A DNA stretch of 64,000 nucleotides from Paracyclopina nana (taxonomy: Eukaryota > Arthropoda > Copepoda > Cyclopoida > Cyclopettidae): the NCBI GenBank assembly GCA_019096065.1, contig JAGUCH010000004.1, positions 4,650,001 to 4,714,000 of the forward strand, given 5' to 3'. Of the stretch, positions 32,189-45,087 are shown one piece after another. Made by a program: the position numbers and the translations under genes. Below the pieces are notes generated by a model. It did not search any database, was not told the DNA's origin, and was given only the letters and a program-made list of their open reading frames with translations. Every line of letters begins with the position of its first letter. Positions within the stretch are counted from its first letter, which is position 1.

Positions 32189-35100
32189 ATGATGATTGCT
32201 ATGCTGCTCACTGCTTTGTGCTGCATTGGACAGCTCCCTCGTGCAGTTGTGACTCAAACCAATACCAACTCATTAGCCAGAACAAGTGAAATGCAATGCA
32301 CCTCGGAGAAGGAAGTCTGCCTGCCCGCGAATTACAGCAGATTTCAGCTGCCCAACAAAAACAAGCAGACCATCGTATCAATAGGTAAGCAATCACAAAA
32401 ATATTAGTGTATCCATAGTCTCACTGTACTTTTCTTCATGACACATGGGGAAAACACCGTTTTGTACCTTGCACTGTGCATTACATGTTTATAAAGATAT
32501 ATACTTTTTTAAATAAAGATATGGCTATATATATATCGTGATAAATACATACGCGCGCGTTGGTCTGTATTGGGCCATAAATACTTTATGAAAGATAAAT
32601 TAGATTTGTTCATGTCTATATGATCTCAATTATGCCTCCGGTTGAGCTTAGCCGCAAGTCCAATTCGATTGAATATTATGCGAGCAGGGAGACTTTTTTG
32701 GTCTGCTAGATATTGTGCGTGGATTTCTGCACCACGTTTTCCACCTTAATTAACATCAGTCGCATCTACACATGAATTTCCACGTTGGTAATTAGGAAAG
32801 CCATATAGGAGACAAACTTTTTCTACTACAAGCGTTGTGCTACTACATGTTTTGATGTTTCATCCAGGCAAAATACATACTACACAATGGAAAATCTCGA
32901 AATCTAATGAATAGAATTTGTGTGGCTGAGGCTTTGAAGTTTTTTCTTCAATTGAGCTGCACAATGAAAGCAAGCTTCCTTTTAGGGCAACAAAAAGTAG
33001 GCAAAAAATTTTAGTATGTCCTAGCATAACTGCGTATTTGTTTACCCTAGTCTTGATTGAATTTTCGTGCTCGTTGCAATTATCTCATGCATTTATAGTA
33101 TAACATGATGTAATTCTCAATCTTGAAAAGGCTTTCAAAAATCAATGCGTCGTCCCGGCCGCGATTGCACAGAGATAAATTGAATTTACTCAATCTAGGA
33201 CTCGATGGTTTTGACGTTAGGAAGATTGACGACATTGAGTACACAGTGGAGATTTCGTGCTACTTCCTCACAAAATGGCGGGATGATCGGCTCATTTTAC
33301 ACGAGGACATACTCAAAGTCAACGAAATGGCTGCCAACAATGGAACCGTCGCGGAGGAGACCTGGTTCCCCATAGACTTGGAATTTGTCTCCAAGGTAGG
33401 TTGTGCATGATCAAAGGCCGGGGGAAAGTTTGGTGGGCTGCGGTCATTTAGCCCTAATGACTTACGCAACATTGTGCTCCGTATTTTGTTCTTGCGGCTG
33501 CAGCAGCTGAGCAAAGGAGCAAGGCAATTGTTTTTCGGTGCACATGCACTCATTTAATGGGCTCTCTAGAGAGCTGTCACATAAATGCGAGAACGATGAT
33601 TGCCCGGCGCAAAATCGGTGGTGCGTGAGTAAAACCTAAGAATGGCATATACTGTATATATGCTTTAGCCGTCCCGAGCGGTGAAATGAAAGCAATTAAG
33701 ACGCATTCAGAACACGTTGAGTCAGCGGATGAACTTCGCACCTTGAGCCCCTGCAAAATCTGCTGGCTAACGCGCGAGCTCTTGGAAAGTAGCAACGGTT
33801 TCACTTTTTTACTCCGTATCATTGCCATTTATGCATAGAGCCAATTAGCATTGGATATGTGCTACGCATATGGCCAACGTATTTCGTGACATCAAGTCGA
33901 GGTTTGAGAACACCGCTCCTATGGGAAAAAGGGCAATGTATAATGCCTTGCAAATATCCACGCATTATATGCATAGTTCACTTGAGAGTAATGCAGTTTC
34001 TCTCAATCAGATCTGGCTGCCTGATGTTGAGGTGCTCAACTTGAAAATGTTTCAAGCTCTAGACGTGCTGGACAAATTGCAAGGACTTTGGGTGAGCCAG
34101 AACAACGAAATCCTGTACGTGTTGGCGGCCAGAATCACCTTCATTTGCGCAATGAGTTTCGAGGCTTTCCCCTTGGACATTCAGACTTGTCTTTTCCAAG
34201 TAAGCGAGCCCATATTACTTGTAATTATCAGCAATTGCCCTCACGCGAGATATCAAAACAGGTTGGCAGCTTCAATTTCGACAACAGGAAAATGGTGTTT
34301 GAAAATTATCTGCTGCCTGTGATGCCGAACCACACCAAGTCCATCCTCGACTATGACGTGCAAATCCGCAATCTTCGCCCTGAGGCCACCTATTTCGTGC
34401 CAGCCGAGACCGGTAATGAAATACGCGCATTATTCAGCCAAACTCATGATTATGATGATAATTTGCAGGCAACTACTCGGTCACTGGCTTCGAGATGATC
34501 TTGAAACGACGCATGTCGCACTATATGATCACCTACTATTTGCCCAGCTCGCTTTTCGTGGTGGTGAGCTGGACGTCGTTTCTCATTCCCAGCGACGACA
34601 TCCAGGGCAGAATGGCCCTCTTGGTCACCCTTTTCCTCGTCCTAGTAAGCATACGGCAACTTTTCAGCCTAACTTTTTGCTGCAACAGCGCACTAAAATA
34701 CAAAAGATTCAGTTCAGTTTTTCCCCCACCGCCGTAGGATGCAATTTGGCTCAAAATACCAGAAGTGGCTTTTTTTCGCAATTTATGTTTTTGGCATTTT
34801 TGAGGATCAAATGGCGAAAAAAATTTTTCTCGCTAAACAAGCCGCAACTAGCTCCATCTTGCGGATTTGTGCCGCAACGCAGTTGAATGACATTTTGGCG
34901 CGCTTAATTGCCAGTGACATGGGGCTAATGACTTATTTTTTTTTACCGAATTTTCTAGGTCAACATTTTCAACACGACGACAACCAACTCTCCGAAGGCG
35001 GACGGGCTGAACGCGATGCAATCTTGGGTGATTTGCTGCATCTTTTTCGTCTTTGGCGCGCTCTTCGAATATGCCATCATTCTGCTGCAAATGAAAATCA

Positions 35101-35231
35101 AAACCTTCAGGAAGTTGGCGGCCTCCATGCAAAAGGACGAGACGTGCGCAATGGACGTGGCCGTGCTAATCGCGTTCCCCGTCGTCTTTCTCATATTTAA
35201 CATCGTCTATTGGGCTGCTTTTCATCTATGA
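32189..35231 (+). CDS. Cys-loop ligand-gated chloride channel, hodor/pHCl-2 type
   Basis: Six exons: 32189-32384, 33199-33395, 34011-34199, 34262-34412, 34469-34644 and 34959-35231. Phases close to 393 aa. A signal peptide (MMIAMLLTALCCIGQLPRAV) precedes the ligand-binding domain. The domain contains IDDIEYTVEISCYF, WLPDVEVLNL and the Cys-loop CAMSFEAFPLDIQTC (13 residues between cysteines). Four membrane spans follow: YMITYYLPSSLFVVVSW (M1), GRMALLVTLFLVLVNIFN (M2), SWVICCIFFVFGALFEYAII (M3) and MDVAVLIAFPVVFLIFNIVYW (M4). The M2 region PSDDIQGRMALLVTLFLVLV resembles the insect group with Drosophila hodor/pHCl-2, CG7589 and CG6927, pH- or zinc-gated anion channels of gut and tubules. Odd: the M3-M4 cytoplasmic loop is only about 20 residues. 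The ligand cannot be predicted. Confidence 0.9.
34753..34801 (+). repeat. Dispersed AT-rich repeat fragment, copy A
   Basis: In the last intron of the chloride channel, a ~50-bp stretch starting AAAATACCAGAAGTGGC and ending TTTTTGGCATTTTT resembles 38346-38396 in the next gene (roughly 80% by eye). It probably marks a degraded interspersed repeat. Confidence 0.5.
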
Positions 35232-36310
35232 TTGCTCTCGTTTCTCCTCACTTTTTATTTCTCCAAATAGCACACCTCAGTAGGGTCACCACTAATATCC
35301 GATTCGATATACTATAGCATACCTAGTACGTCAAAAATTACGCGCAACTCTATACATGCATACTAATTACAATATATAATAATAAAATGACATCTATATA
35401 CTACGAATATTCACAGTGGTGTACTCGCGTGTCCGTCTTGATTTCTGCACAGGATATTACAGTCATCTGATCCCTAGCTAAACCTGCTGCTCTTAGGTTG
35501 ACTGTTTTTAATAAAACTTTTTCATACTTCCCCTTGCATAAAGAAGAAGATTGAAACCACTTTTGCTGGCTCACTCGTAAGCTCCTCGAGGCTGCAACCT
35601 TGTAATTCCTTTTAAAGAGGCATTTTGGCGATGCAATTTAGGCAGGAAGTGAAGCGAACTCAGAACCTCATATGATAAAATAGCGATGTAAGAAAGCAGA
35701 CTTTTTTGACATATTCTATGAGTACTCAATTTTTGCTTTCACGAGCCCTGCACCAGTTTTCTGTTTATTGCAGTAATCATGCAGGATCTGGCTGTATTTG
35801 AATATTTATGTATCCACATAGTACGCGCGTCTGCAAGAAGTGTCCAAAAAACGTGCCTTCTATTCATGCAAGATTATGTAAGACGATATCCTTTCGAGGA
35901 TTGAGATGCTCGTAAATACGGTTTACATCATGAGTAGCATCCAGGCTTAATTAGCGTGCGAGCATTTTTAATGCCAGACACAAAAGTTGCTGAAGAATGG
36001 CCAAGCCGGCATGAAAATCGTTTCAATTGAGGAATCCACCGTTTTTTCAAAGAAAGTATATGTACAAAGTAGTGAGAGTTAAGTTGGAGGCACACTTGTC
36101 AAAACTGTGCAAGAATCGAGACTTTCATCTCTCAAACACTTGTCTTTTTTGCAGAGTGGAGAAAGGCCTCAATAAGTATAGTGTTTGTGGGCTTTTGTGC
36201 TCTGCAAGCTACATATGGTTATTTGCTGCTTCAAGGCCCCTTCCGCAAAGGAGTCAAATTTAGGCAAAAAGGGAAGCAGAGAAAGGTCAGTGAAATTTAT
36301 CAGGGAGAAA
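35232..36310. other. Intergenic stretch between the chloride channel and the aminotransferase-like gene
   Basis: It holds the 3'UTR of the channel gene; AATAAA-containing AT-rich sequence occurs near 35380. It also holds the promoter and 5'UTR of the next gene on the same strand. No other gene is seen. Confidence 0.5.
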
Positions 36311-39300
36311 ATGGCCACATCGATTCATCCAGCTTTCCTCAATGAGGACTCAAAAGCAGACGAGCCAACTGAGTCAAATGAAGAGAAGTTGAAACGAAAA
36401 ATAAGATCCAGCATCATTGGCAATGATTTGACCTTTAGGGGGCCTTTTGGTCGTAAGAAGGCCCTTTATTGCGATTGGTCGAGCAATGGTAGAAGCTTGG
36501 AATTTATTGAGGAATTTTACGCCAAGGAAGTGCTTCCTATAATGTCAACTTGGTCAAGCATCTCAACTGTGTCGTCTTTGCAGTCGACACTTTACCAGGA
36601 TGAAGCAATGTAAGCGCACCCATGCATTTTCCCATTTCTTGCTAGCCCCAAAAAAGGAACCTGATGTATTTCAAAATAATGGCAATTAATGGCCACCTTT
36701 ACGCTTAAATGGCCCGCCATTAGAGTTCAACACCAATGCTACTAGTGTCCCACAAAGACCTCATTTGACACATTTTACTCTAAGCTAATTCATAGCAATT
36801 TACTTTTCTTATTTTTAGTTTGTTGCTAGCAAATATGAAAAATGCTAAAATAATCCTGCTGCTCCGCTTTTTTTATAGACCAAAAGCTAATTTTGGCTTC
36901 GTCGACATTTTTCAACTTCCACTTCTTTTTTGTATGGATGATTAGGTACAAGAGCAAATTCCACATCTTCGTCTTGACTCTCTTTTGTACATAGCTTTTG
37001 TCGAACAAATTGTATGAAGAATGCATCTCACAGCAAAGGCTAATTTTTACGCGAGAGCAATTAGCTAATTGAAATGAGGGCCCAATAAGTGTAATATATG
37101 ACCGTTATGAAACTCGACGCCATTTCTAGTAACATCATAAGGAGAGCTTGTAATGCGAGCGGAGATGACAAATTGATATTTGCATTTGACTACAACTCCT
37201 CCTCCTCCATTTACGAGGTGCTCATCAAGTCGCTGCAACTGTTTGCTCCTCTGGTTTTTGTCGGCATAACAGACGATCTAAATCATTCATCGTGGTTAAA
37301 AGCAGGAGGAGAAATAGTCACCGTGCCCGAAACCTCCCAGGGGACTTTGGACACGGATTACCTGAGGGGACAGCTAGGTATAAAGAATATAAAGTCTACT
37401 TGAAAAGGTGTGCGCCTCGTCAGCAGAAATAAGTTATTTTTTTGTCTCTCCCACTAGAGTTACATCATAACGGAGATCGCCCACTTGTGGGTTGCTTTTC
37501 AGCTTGCTCGAGGCTCTCTGGAGTCCTTCAGGATGATGTAAAAATCACGGAGATTCTCCACCAGTTTGGAGCACTTTCGTTCTGGGATTACACCAGCGTC
37601 GCAGCTTATGCCAACATAGACATGAATCCCCAAGTAAAAAAGGGCCTGAAAGATGCATTCAGCCTGATTCAGTCATGAACACTTTGCTAAAAAGCCACTG
37701 TAAAATGTAAGAGTTCACAATTCTCTGAGTCAGGCTGCGCACTTTTAGAAAGGGACAGTTTTTGATGAGACGTAAATCGCTGAAGAAAACATATAGCACC
37801 TTTTTGTACTATATTGTTTATAGGCATCGTCCATGCATGATTTGTACCGCAAAGATGCACTTTTCTTTGACTCAAACTTGTTGGTGGGCGGATTCTGCTC
37901 GCCCAGCATTTTAGTGGTGAAAGCAGCTCTGTTCAAACATCAAGGTGAGCCCATAAATCAATTTCGGTGCAATGTTTTTGATTTGTCATTAATTAGATGT
38001 TTGTGGTGACCGCTCCAGCAAGCCTCCCTTGGGACTCACAATTCGAGCTGGGCTTGCTCTCCAACTGAAAGAACGAATGAGCCCCGATTTCATCATGAGG
38101 CAACAAGTCAAAATTGCCCAAATCATTTATGAGAAGATTTCAAAGCACCCAAGCGTGGTGATGTTAGGAAACAAAAGGTTTTCAAGCAATACCACCTTGG
38201 CTTTCCTCGTAAAGAATGATCAAGCAGGTGAGAGCCAATGTAGGTACATCTAAAAATACTATAAAGTACTTGGAAAACCTTAATCGATCGATAGAGTGAC
38301 TTCATTTCTCCGCTGCCACTTTTGGTGGCGCCACCGTAGAGTGGGACAATAACCAGAAGCGGATTTTTTTGCTTATAGGCGTTTTTTGGCATTTTTGGCC
38401 GGTAAACACAGATTGCATTGCTCCTACCTACCGATGAGTTTCTCATTTGGCTATAAGCGTGCGTTATTTATAATTAATTCGAAAACAGGCTATCATGTAT
38501 GTGTTTTACATAAAATGCAGGTTATGTTGTTTAAGTAGAAAAAACGCTAAAGATATAAACAAGATTTGTATGATAATATAGGTCGAAAACATGCCGTTGT
38601 GTACAGATGCTTCCTTTATTTGTAGGCTTGTACCTTCATCACAAGTTTGTGTCAACCCTGCTAAACGATTTGTTCGGCATTCAATCGAATGTGGGCAATG
38701 GGATTGACAGCTCATATTCAATGTATATATTTGGCTCTGATTATGACAACATTAGCCTAGACATTGACATCGAAAAAGAAAGTAACAGCTGCTTTCTCAA
38801 AGGTTTCACCATTGTCGACTTGGCGTGGTTTCTATCTGATGCAGAGGTAATTAGCCAAAAAAAACCTTTGATGAATATTTCCAACTTCATGGTGACGTTT
38901 TTGGCTATGTGATGAAAGAAGCACTTTTACTAAGTAAACTGATGAGTGGCGAAGAAACTTTTTAATCAAATTCCGAGAAAGCGTGCACATTTCCTCCTAG
39001 TATAAAAGCAAAAACATGTATGGCAGCCTGCAGCCATAATTTGTTTGCCATATAGCTAAATTAGTGCTATACACATTTTAATTTCCAGATTAACTATGCC
39101 CTGGAGGCAATTTTGCTAATAGCTGAAGAAGGATGGAAGCTGCTGCCACAGTACTTGCTGGACCTGGATTCAGGCGAATGGAGCCACTATTCAGCTACAG
39201 CGTTTGCAGATAGGAGATCACTCTCCAGCATTGTCTACAATGACCAAGGCCACTTCTCTTTTGACCATGAACCCAGCTGTGGCAGCCACGTGGCTTTCAG

Positions 39301-40529
39301 TTTGGATGAGAATGTGCTGAAGGCAAAAGAGGTTTTCAGGTGAAATCAGCTATACAATTTGTGGATTAAGGTAAAACGCGCGCGATTGACAATTTTGCAT
39401 TGTTATTGAAGGCACAATAGAGTTGGTTTATGCTTAGAAGTTCAAAGGGAGAGCCAAACATAAGCAAATGCTGCATATGCATTAAAAGAAAAAAATACAT
39501 GCGGTGCAATATGAGAAAAATGCCTGGTATTTAATGCCAGCACTCATGAAAATATGAAAAAAGTCCTTGTCTTGTTGCGCTGCTTGAAAAGAAAGCCGCA
39601 AATAAAGCTATGTTCTTCATGGCATTAATGAAGGAATATTCTGAAAAGCATTAAATATTGAGCATACCCTTAAAAGCAGTTCATTATTATGTTGAGCAAG
39701 TATTTTTCTGACTTACGATTACGTAAGATAAAAAAGTAGGTAGAGAAATAATAGTTCTATACGAAATGGCCTCTCAATTTATTCATGAATTTTTGACAGG
39801 TCTGCAAAGAAGGCTGCTGTGCAAACATGTCACATAATCGACATGTCCCATTTGATCAACGAGCGAGATCAGGCCAAGCGCTGGTTTCTATTGCCCTCAG
39901 AGGCCAGAGATATTTTGGTCAAGCCAAAAAATAGCGGACCAGTGTGCAAAGATCGATTGGCAATTCGCATCTACAATAATTCTGAATCGAGCTCCGGCTG
40001 CTATGAAGGAGGTGGCAAAGTTGGAACCTTGACCGGGCGCGACTTTTCCCATCTGGAGCTGCCAAACGTAACCATTCAAGGCAAAGGCTATTGGCTGAAA
40101 AAAGCGTCAAAAATGAAGAGAAATGATGAAGAATCTGAAACGCGAGAAACTTCAACAATGGAGCCCGAAGAAGAAGAGGAGCCAAAGTTGACTGATGAGA
40201 AGAGGAATATTCACTTGCAGATTGATGACGCAAAAGTTGGAGATGAAGAAGAAGAAACCATAGACACAAATGGAAATGACAATGCGGAAATGAATGCTAA
40301 TGCTACCACTACGGCGGCGAAACCGTATTGGATAGCTCGTTTTTGGACTCGTCGAAACAGAAACAAGACACAGCCTCTCTTATTGAGCGATCACGGCAAC
40401 AAAGAAAGCAGAATTGAAATTTCCACCAAACTCGAAGAAGAGCACCAACACACAACCACCAACAACAATAGCGAGAAATTGGCTTCAATTGTAGAAGAAG
40501 TGGCCGGATGTGAGACAACAGAGAATTAA
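36311..40529 (+). CDS. Class-V aminotransferase-fold protein lacking the PLP lysine (probable pseudoenzyme)
   Basis: Eight exons: 36311-36609, 37130-37377, 37458-37633, 37824-37944, 37997-38227, 38626-38846, 39089-39339 and 39800-40529. Phases close to 758 aa. The overall pattern is that of the cysteine desulfurase-like class-V aminotransferases: RGPFGRKKALYCDWSSNGRSLEFIEEF, GCFSACSRLSGVLQDD, GALSFWDYTSVAAYANIDM, KDALFFDSNLLVGGFCSPSILVVK, and ALEAILLIAEEGWKLLPQY. The block that normally holds the Schiff-base lysine, (S/P)PHK before (F/L)VGG, reads DSNL; the codon is TTG at 37878-37880 (residue 260). The glycine-rich phosphate loop is FDYNSSSS, the EHHSN motif is DDLNHSS, and the usual GGGTVFF...EEGGTP segment has shrunk to about 14 residues. 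A disordered charged tail of about 150 residues closes the protein. Function unknown; a PLP reaction seems impossible. Confidence 0.85.
38346..38396 (+). repeat. Dispersed AT-rich repeat fragment, copy B
   Basis: In intron 5 of the aminotransferase-like gene, ACAATAACCAGAAGCGG through GGCATTTTT matches copy A at 34753-34801 with substitutions and small gaps. Confidence 0.5.
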
Positions 40530-40720
40530 AACCACACACACGTGTTTTTTTATTTGAGTTATTTTGGAAGAGAATGCGTTGCTATCATAATAATAATATG
40601 TTGCATAAAAAACTATTTTTTAACATCTCGTACCAAAAGACTGACGAGGGCAAGAGAATCACAGACAATTGCAAATTAGATCACACCTCATATTTCGTAT
40701 GTACGTATACCAGTTAAGGT

Positions 40721-43700
40721 TCACTTTTTTGTGGTCCAAACGACAACTCTGCGGTCGTCCCCACCTGTAGCCACAAATTGCCCATCTTCAGACACCCACA
40801 GACAAGTAACTGGGCCTTTGTGAGCAGAAATCTTCCCAATCGGTTTCACATTGAGAATATCCCAGACGCTGAGACAGCCAGATCCACCACCCACAATAAT
40901 GGTGAGGCCATCAAAAGCAAGGCAATTGAGTTCTTCCTCCAAATCTATCAAGAAATGTTGGTTTTACATTAAACACTTATTAAGCTCAAGATATGTTACA
41001 AGAAATGTTTGAAGTGTTGTGTACATTTCAACTTAAGTTTGCATAGAGCGGTGGAAACTGAAACTGTTTTGCTCACTTTAAAATAATTGCTTTTTTAAGT
41101 GGCTCATATTCTGTAAAGCCGCGATGTAAATCCTCCTAACAGTCTCTCGGCGAAAATGCCATTTGAGTAATTTGAAAACCACACACATCTTACATAGTTT
41201 CATGCCCTTCTCTGCTAGAAGCCTGAAGTAACTAGCATTTCAGACACCAAAATATACTAATATGTTCCATGCCGAATCCTTTAATTCAAATGAAGTCTAA
41301 AAGATTGACAGAAGTGAGCCAGACAAGACACGACACAAAGAATAGTGAATGAATTGGGAAATCGAGAAATCGGAACTATTGACGCCTAAAAGCTAACGAA
41401 AATTCGCATCTTCGCCATCAAACTTTCAGGACTTTGTTTGCCCAAAAAAGTCAAGAACAAACTTTGGCTGTAGCGTGATCAAGGTATGAAATTTAGCAAA
41501 CCAGAGAACTGGAAATCTCCAATTAAATAAGAAAATGCCATGTGCACACTGTGGAAAAGCCTAATGAATGATGAGAGCACCTTGAAAAATATTTCCCATC
41601 TAATTACCACCATGATTATTTCTAAAGCTATTTTGTTTGAGGTTCAATATAAAACGCGCATAGTTAGAGGATCTTTTGCATCTAAGTACTAAGTTTTATA
41701 ATTACCTTTGGAGAAGAGGATCGTGCCAGTCTGCAAATCTATGACTTTCATGTAAAAATCCGAGCCGCATGAGACAACTCGTTTGGCATCTGAGCTGAAT
41801 TTGACTCCATTCACCTGCCTTTTGTGGGCAGGCAACTCTTGAATGATGCAATATGTTTCTAGGCACCAAAGTACAACACGACCATCCCTTGTTCCAGAGA
41901 CGAGCTGAGTGTTGTCCGTGCAGATGTTCACAGCAGATACTTGGCTCTCGTGTTCCAGCTGAGCCAGCAAATCTTGCTCAAGGTTGTCCAAATGCCCATT
42001 GTGAATTTCATTGCACTGCCAAATTTTGACGGTAGCATCCCATGATCCCGTGGCCAATATCCCCTTGTTCCAATCAATGCAAGATATGGCATTACTAAAA
42101 TCCAAATTAAAAAATACTGAAGGTCAATGATAAGGTAGCTTCTATCATTACCTGTGAGCTTCGGGGTGAGTAAAAGTTTTCCCATACTCAATGCTGTATG
42201 CAGGGGGGTCTCGTAAGTGAGTTCTTGACGCAAGTTTTGCATGCTAAAATCACCAAATCTGTTTGTCTTAGCCTAGGTGGCGCTAGTAGTTCTTACTACA
42301 TAGCGCGTGAGCTCAAGTGACGTGTCAGTCATGGAGGCAAGCAGGCTAATCTCACGCGTCTTCAACAGAGCTCCTAGATAAGTTCTGTCTTTTTTAAAAA
42401 AGTATGCAATTTGGGCACTTTTTGATAATTTAAGGCTGGTTATGGAAATTTTTGAAAGTGAAATCCACAGAATTCTATTGAAATTTTGTCTTGAAGCCTA
42501 CCACAGCTCAGTCAGACTGTGTGCTATAGTAAAGCAGCGACAAGAACTCACCTTATTACTATAGATCATCTTGGCTGTATGCACAAATGCTATGGTCGTA
42601 GCACCCAATGAGAACAGTTTTGTTGTTGGGCATTGGAAAGCAGCAAGATATGTTAGTTTTGCTCCCGACTACAGCACTCCTCACTATTTGCATTTCCTCC
42701 ACGGAGTACATACGTAGTTTTGAATCGTGCGACGAGGAAAATACCCACAAATTGTCCACGGACATTGCCACTGACGACAGGGGCTCATTGTGGACTTTGT
42801 AGTCGCAAATCATCTTCATTCCGGTCATGTCGTGCTTCCAGTACTTAATCACATCCACTGTCTCATTAAGGCGATGAATGGAAGCAGGCAAAATCTTGCC
42901 ATGGTCATCAACGTCTTCCTCCTGAGCTGTCTTCCGGCCACGGCTCGCATGCATTCGCTCCGGGTGAGGCGAGGTGAAAATCTGCTTGGGGACCTGTCCG
43001 AATTCGCCAATTTGAACTTCCAGTGCGTATCTCTCTTCCAGGTCAAACACTTGGTCTAGGTCCACCGATCCCTCGTAGCAGAGGTGGTAGAAAAGGTTGT
43101 TGGCAGCCTCGGCAGCTTTGCCTCGTTGCTTGCAACCAAAGATGAGGTCGATCCACTTGTGCAGATGCTTTGACACGTAGTCAGACTCTATTGCTATACT
43201 GAGTTTTTCAACAAAATCCGCGTGACTTTTCGCCCATGGAGGCAACTCTACGTCATTGACTGGAGTGCCATCATGTCGTACTCCGAAATCGATATGTCTC
43301 AGATTCTGAAGAAAGTCTCCCTAAGAATGTAAAGAAACTTCGCTTGAAAAATGTGCCTGTCTGGGTTAAATATTTTTTTCTCCTTGCAATCTGATCCTTA
43401 AGCAAAAAATTCATTAATGCAAAACGATGTGGCTTACTTTGTTTTCCGGCATGTAAAATTCGGGCACGAGCTCCTTGAAGTCGGAGTGATGCGTCGTAAC
43501 ATTTATCCAAGTCTGAGGTATGGAGTTGAACATACGATCTGGTTGATCAAAACGTCCATTTTGCAGGCAAAGCATGCTCAATGGAAACTTTCTCACAAGA
43601 AAGTAGAGCACAAATCCGGGGGTTGAGTAGTGGGAGCCGTAAAGAAATTTCGGTTCCGGCATGTCGATAGTCCTTTCTTTGAGAGACATCAGTCGTTCTT

Positions 43701-45087
43701 CGTTGAGAGCTCCCATCGGCTTGGTGAGATCTCGAAAAACTTTGGGGTCATTGAGATTTAGCTCAGCGCTGGTGTAATCACTGATCACCCAAGGTACAAC
43801 AGGGTATTGAGTCAAGTCGTTGAAGCTCCGATCAGCAGCACTGTTGATGTACAAGAGATACTGGAAATTGGAAATGATCCCGTTTTGCCACTGAAGAGTC
43901 ATGTTTTCTTCTTGGATTTCTCTTGGTAGCTCTAGTGGTTGGGCATACTGCTCAACGTCATCAAATGCATCTCCGGCATCTGCCACTGGCCTTGGCGACA
44001 ACGGGTGCGTTGCATCTTTGACTTGAGCTTTTAGAGATTTTAGCAGAGTCTTTTGTCTAGCAATGACAATCTTGTGATAGAGCATTTGACGCTCAGTTGG
44101 TTGGTTGAAAGTTAAGTAAATATGATCCAATTTGTTCTTGATGTTGGTGTACTCTATTTCCAGTCCTAGAGGCCGCAAAAGGTATCTAAAAAGTAAACTT
44201 GTTATGTTACCAACCAAGTGGGCAGCATGGATTTGAGGTTACCTCCTTTGAAAGATTCTTTTGATGGAGTCAAGCTTCACCTTGAATACAGGAACGGGCT
44301 CGGCGTTGTTGTAAGGTTGAAAGTAAAGCGTTGTATTGGTGAGAACTATTCGACCAGGGTTTACAACCAAAGGCGTGATTTTGTTGCCAACCGTCTAAAT
44401 CGAACAGCGTCAATAAAATAATAGCTAATATACGGCCTTTTAAAGCACATCGTACCCTGTGTAGAATATTTTCCTGGACAGCATCAAGCCAGCAGCTATC
44501 AAATTCGGCTCTGTTTTGCACTGAATACACCATTGCATGGACCATACCGTTCTGCTCAACAGGAGGCAGAGTGGATGCCCTTTGGAGTTGACACATCAAT
44601 TGCAAATAGTCATCAACCTTAGCATATTGCAAGGAGAATAAGAATGTGTTCATTCCTCGAATGAATTTGAAGGGAGCAATGATGTTCTTGTCAAGCATTT
44701 CTATGCGCCCATTGCAAGTCAAAGAAATCACATTTGTTTCTTTTGCGAGAGGCGACCTGAATGACTTGGGGAACCACTCTGAAAACAAGTATGGTACGCC
44801 ATCTTCTAATATCTCAAATTAATTTTTGGATTGAGCTCACCCTTTATTTCGGTGCAATCACATAAGGGGAACTTGAGCAGTGGATCTTTGTTGGTCTGCT
44901 CATTGTCCACTTTGGGGTCGAAGACAATCGATTTGGAGCAAATCTTGAGTCGACCCTTAGAGAAGTTGTCCGGATCGTTGGCAGGCCTATGGGGATCCTT
45001 GTACAAGGTTACGGCGACATCGCTAAAATAGATCTCTTTCGGCTCCAAAAGAAGCAAAGAAAATCTGTTTCTTCCGTCCAAATCCAT
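40721..45087 (-). CDS. NSMAF: FAN/NSMAF: GRAM-BEACH-WD40 protein
   Basis: Eight exons: 45087-44841, 44778-44456, 44394-44243, 44185-43438, 43320-42560, 42193-42152, 42094-41706 and 40944-40721. Phases close to 961 aa (human FAN is 917). The N-terminus, RFSLLLLEPKEIYFSD then GRLKICSKSIVFDP, is typical of FAN. The GRAM/PH-like part follows (ITPLVVNPGRIVLTNTTLYFQP). The BEACH domain spans about 325-600, with YPVVPWVISDYTS, FRDLTKPMGAL and PPWAKSHADFV. At least five WD40 repeats fill the C-terminus (ILATGSWDATVKIW, LVSGTRDGRVVLW, FVATGGDDRRVVVW). FAN couples the TNF receptor to neutral sphingomyelinase in vertebrates. Exon 6 is a 42-nt micro-exon; its junction (donor TA|GTAATA, acceptor CATACAG) is the least certain. 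Stop codons of this gene and the preceding one are 191 bp apart, convergent. Confidence 0.93.

Noticed and set aside
33123..33198. Possible extra coding sequence before channel exon 2
   Set aside because: The splice from 32384 to 33199 gives the conserved TIVSIG-LDGFDVRKIDDIEY reading; the preceding bases look intronic and contain the acceptor tract.
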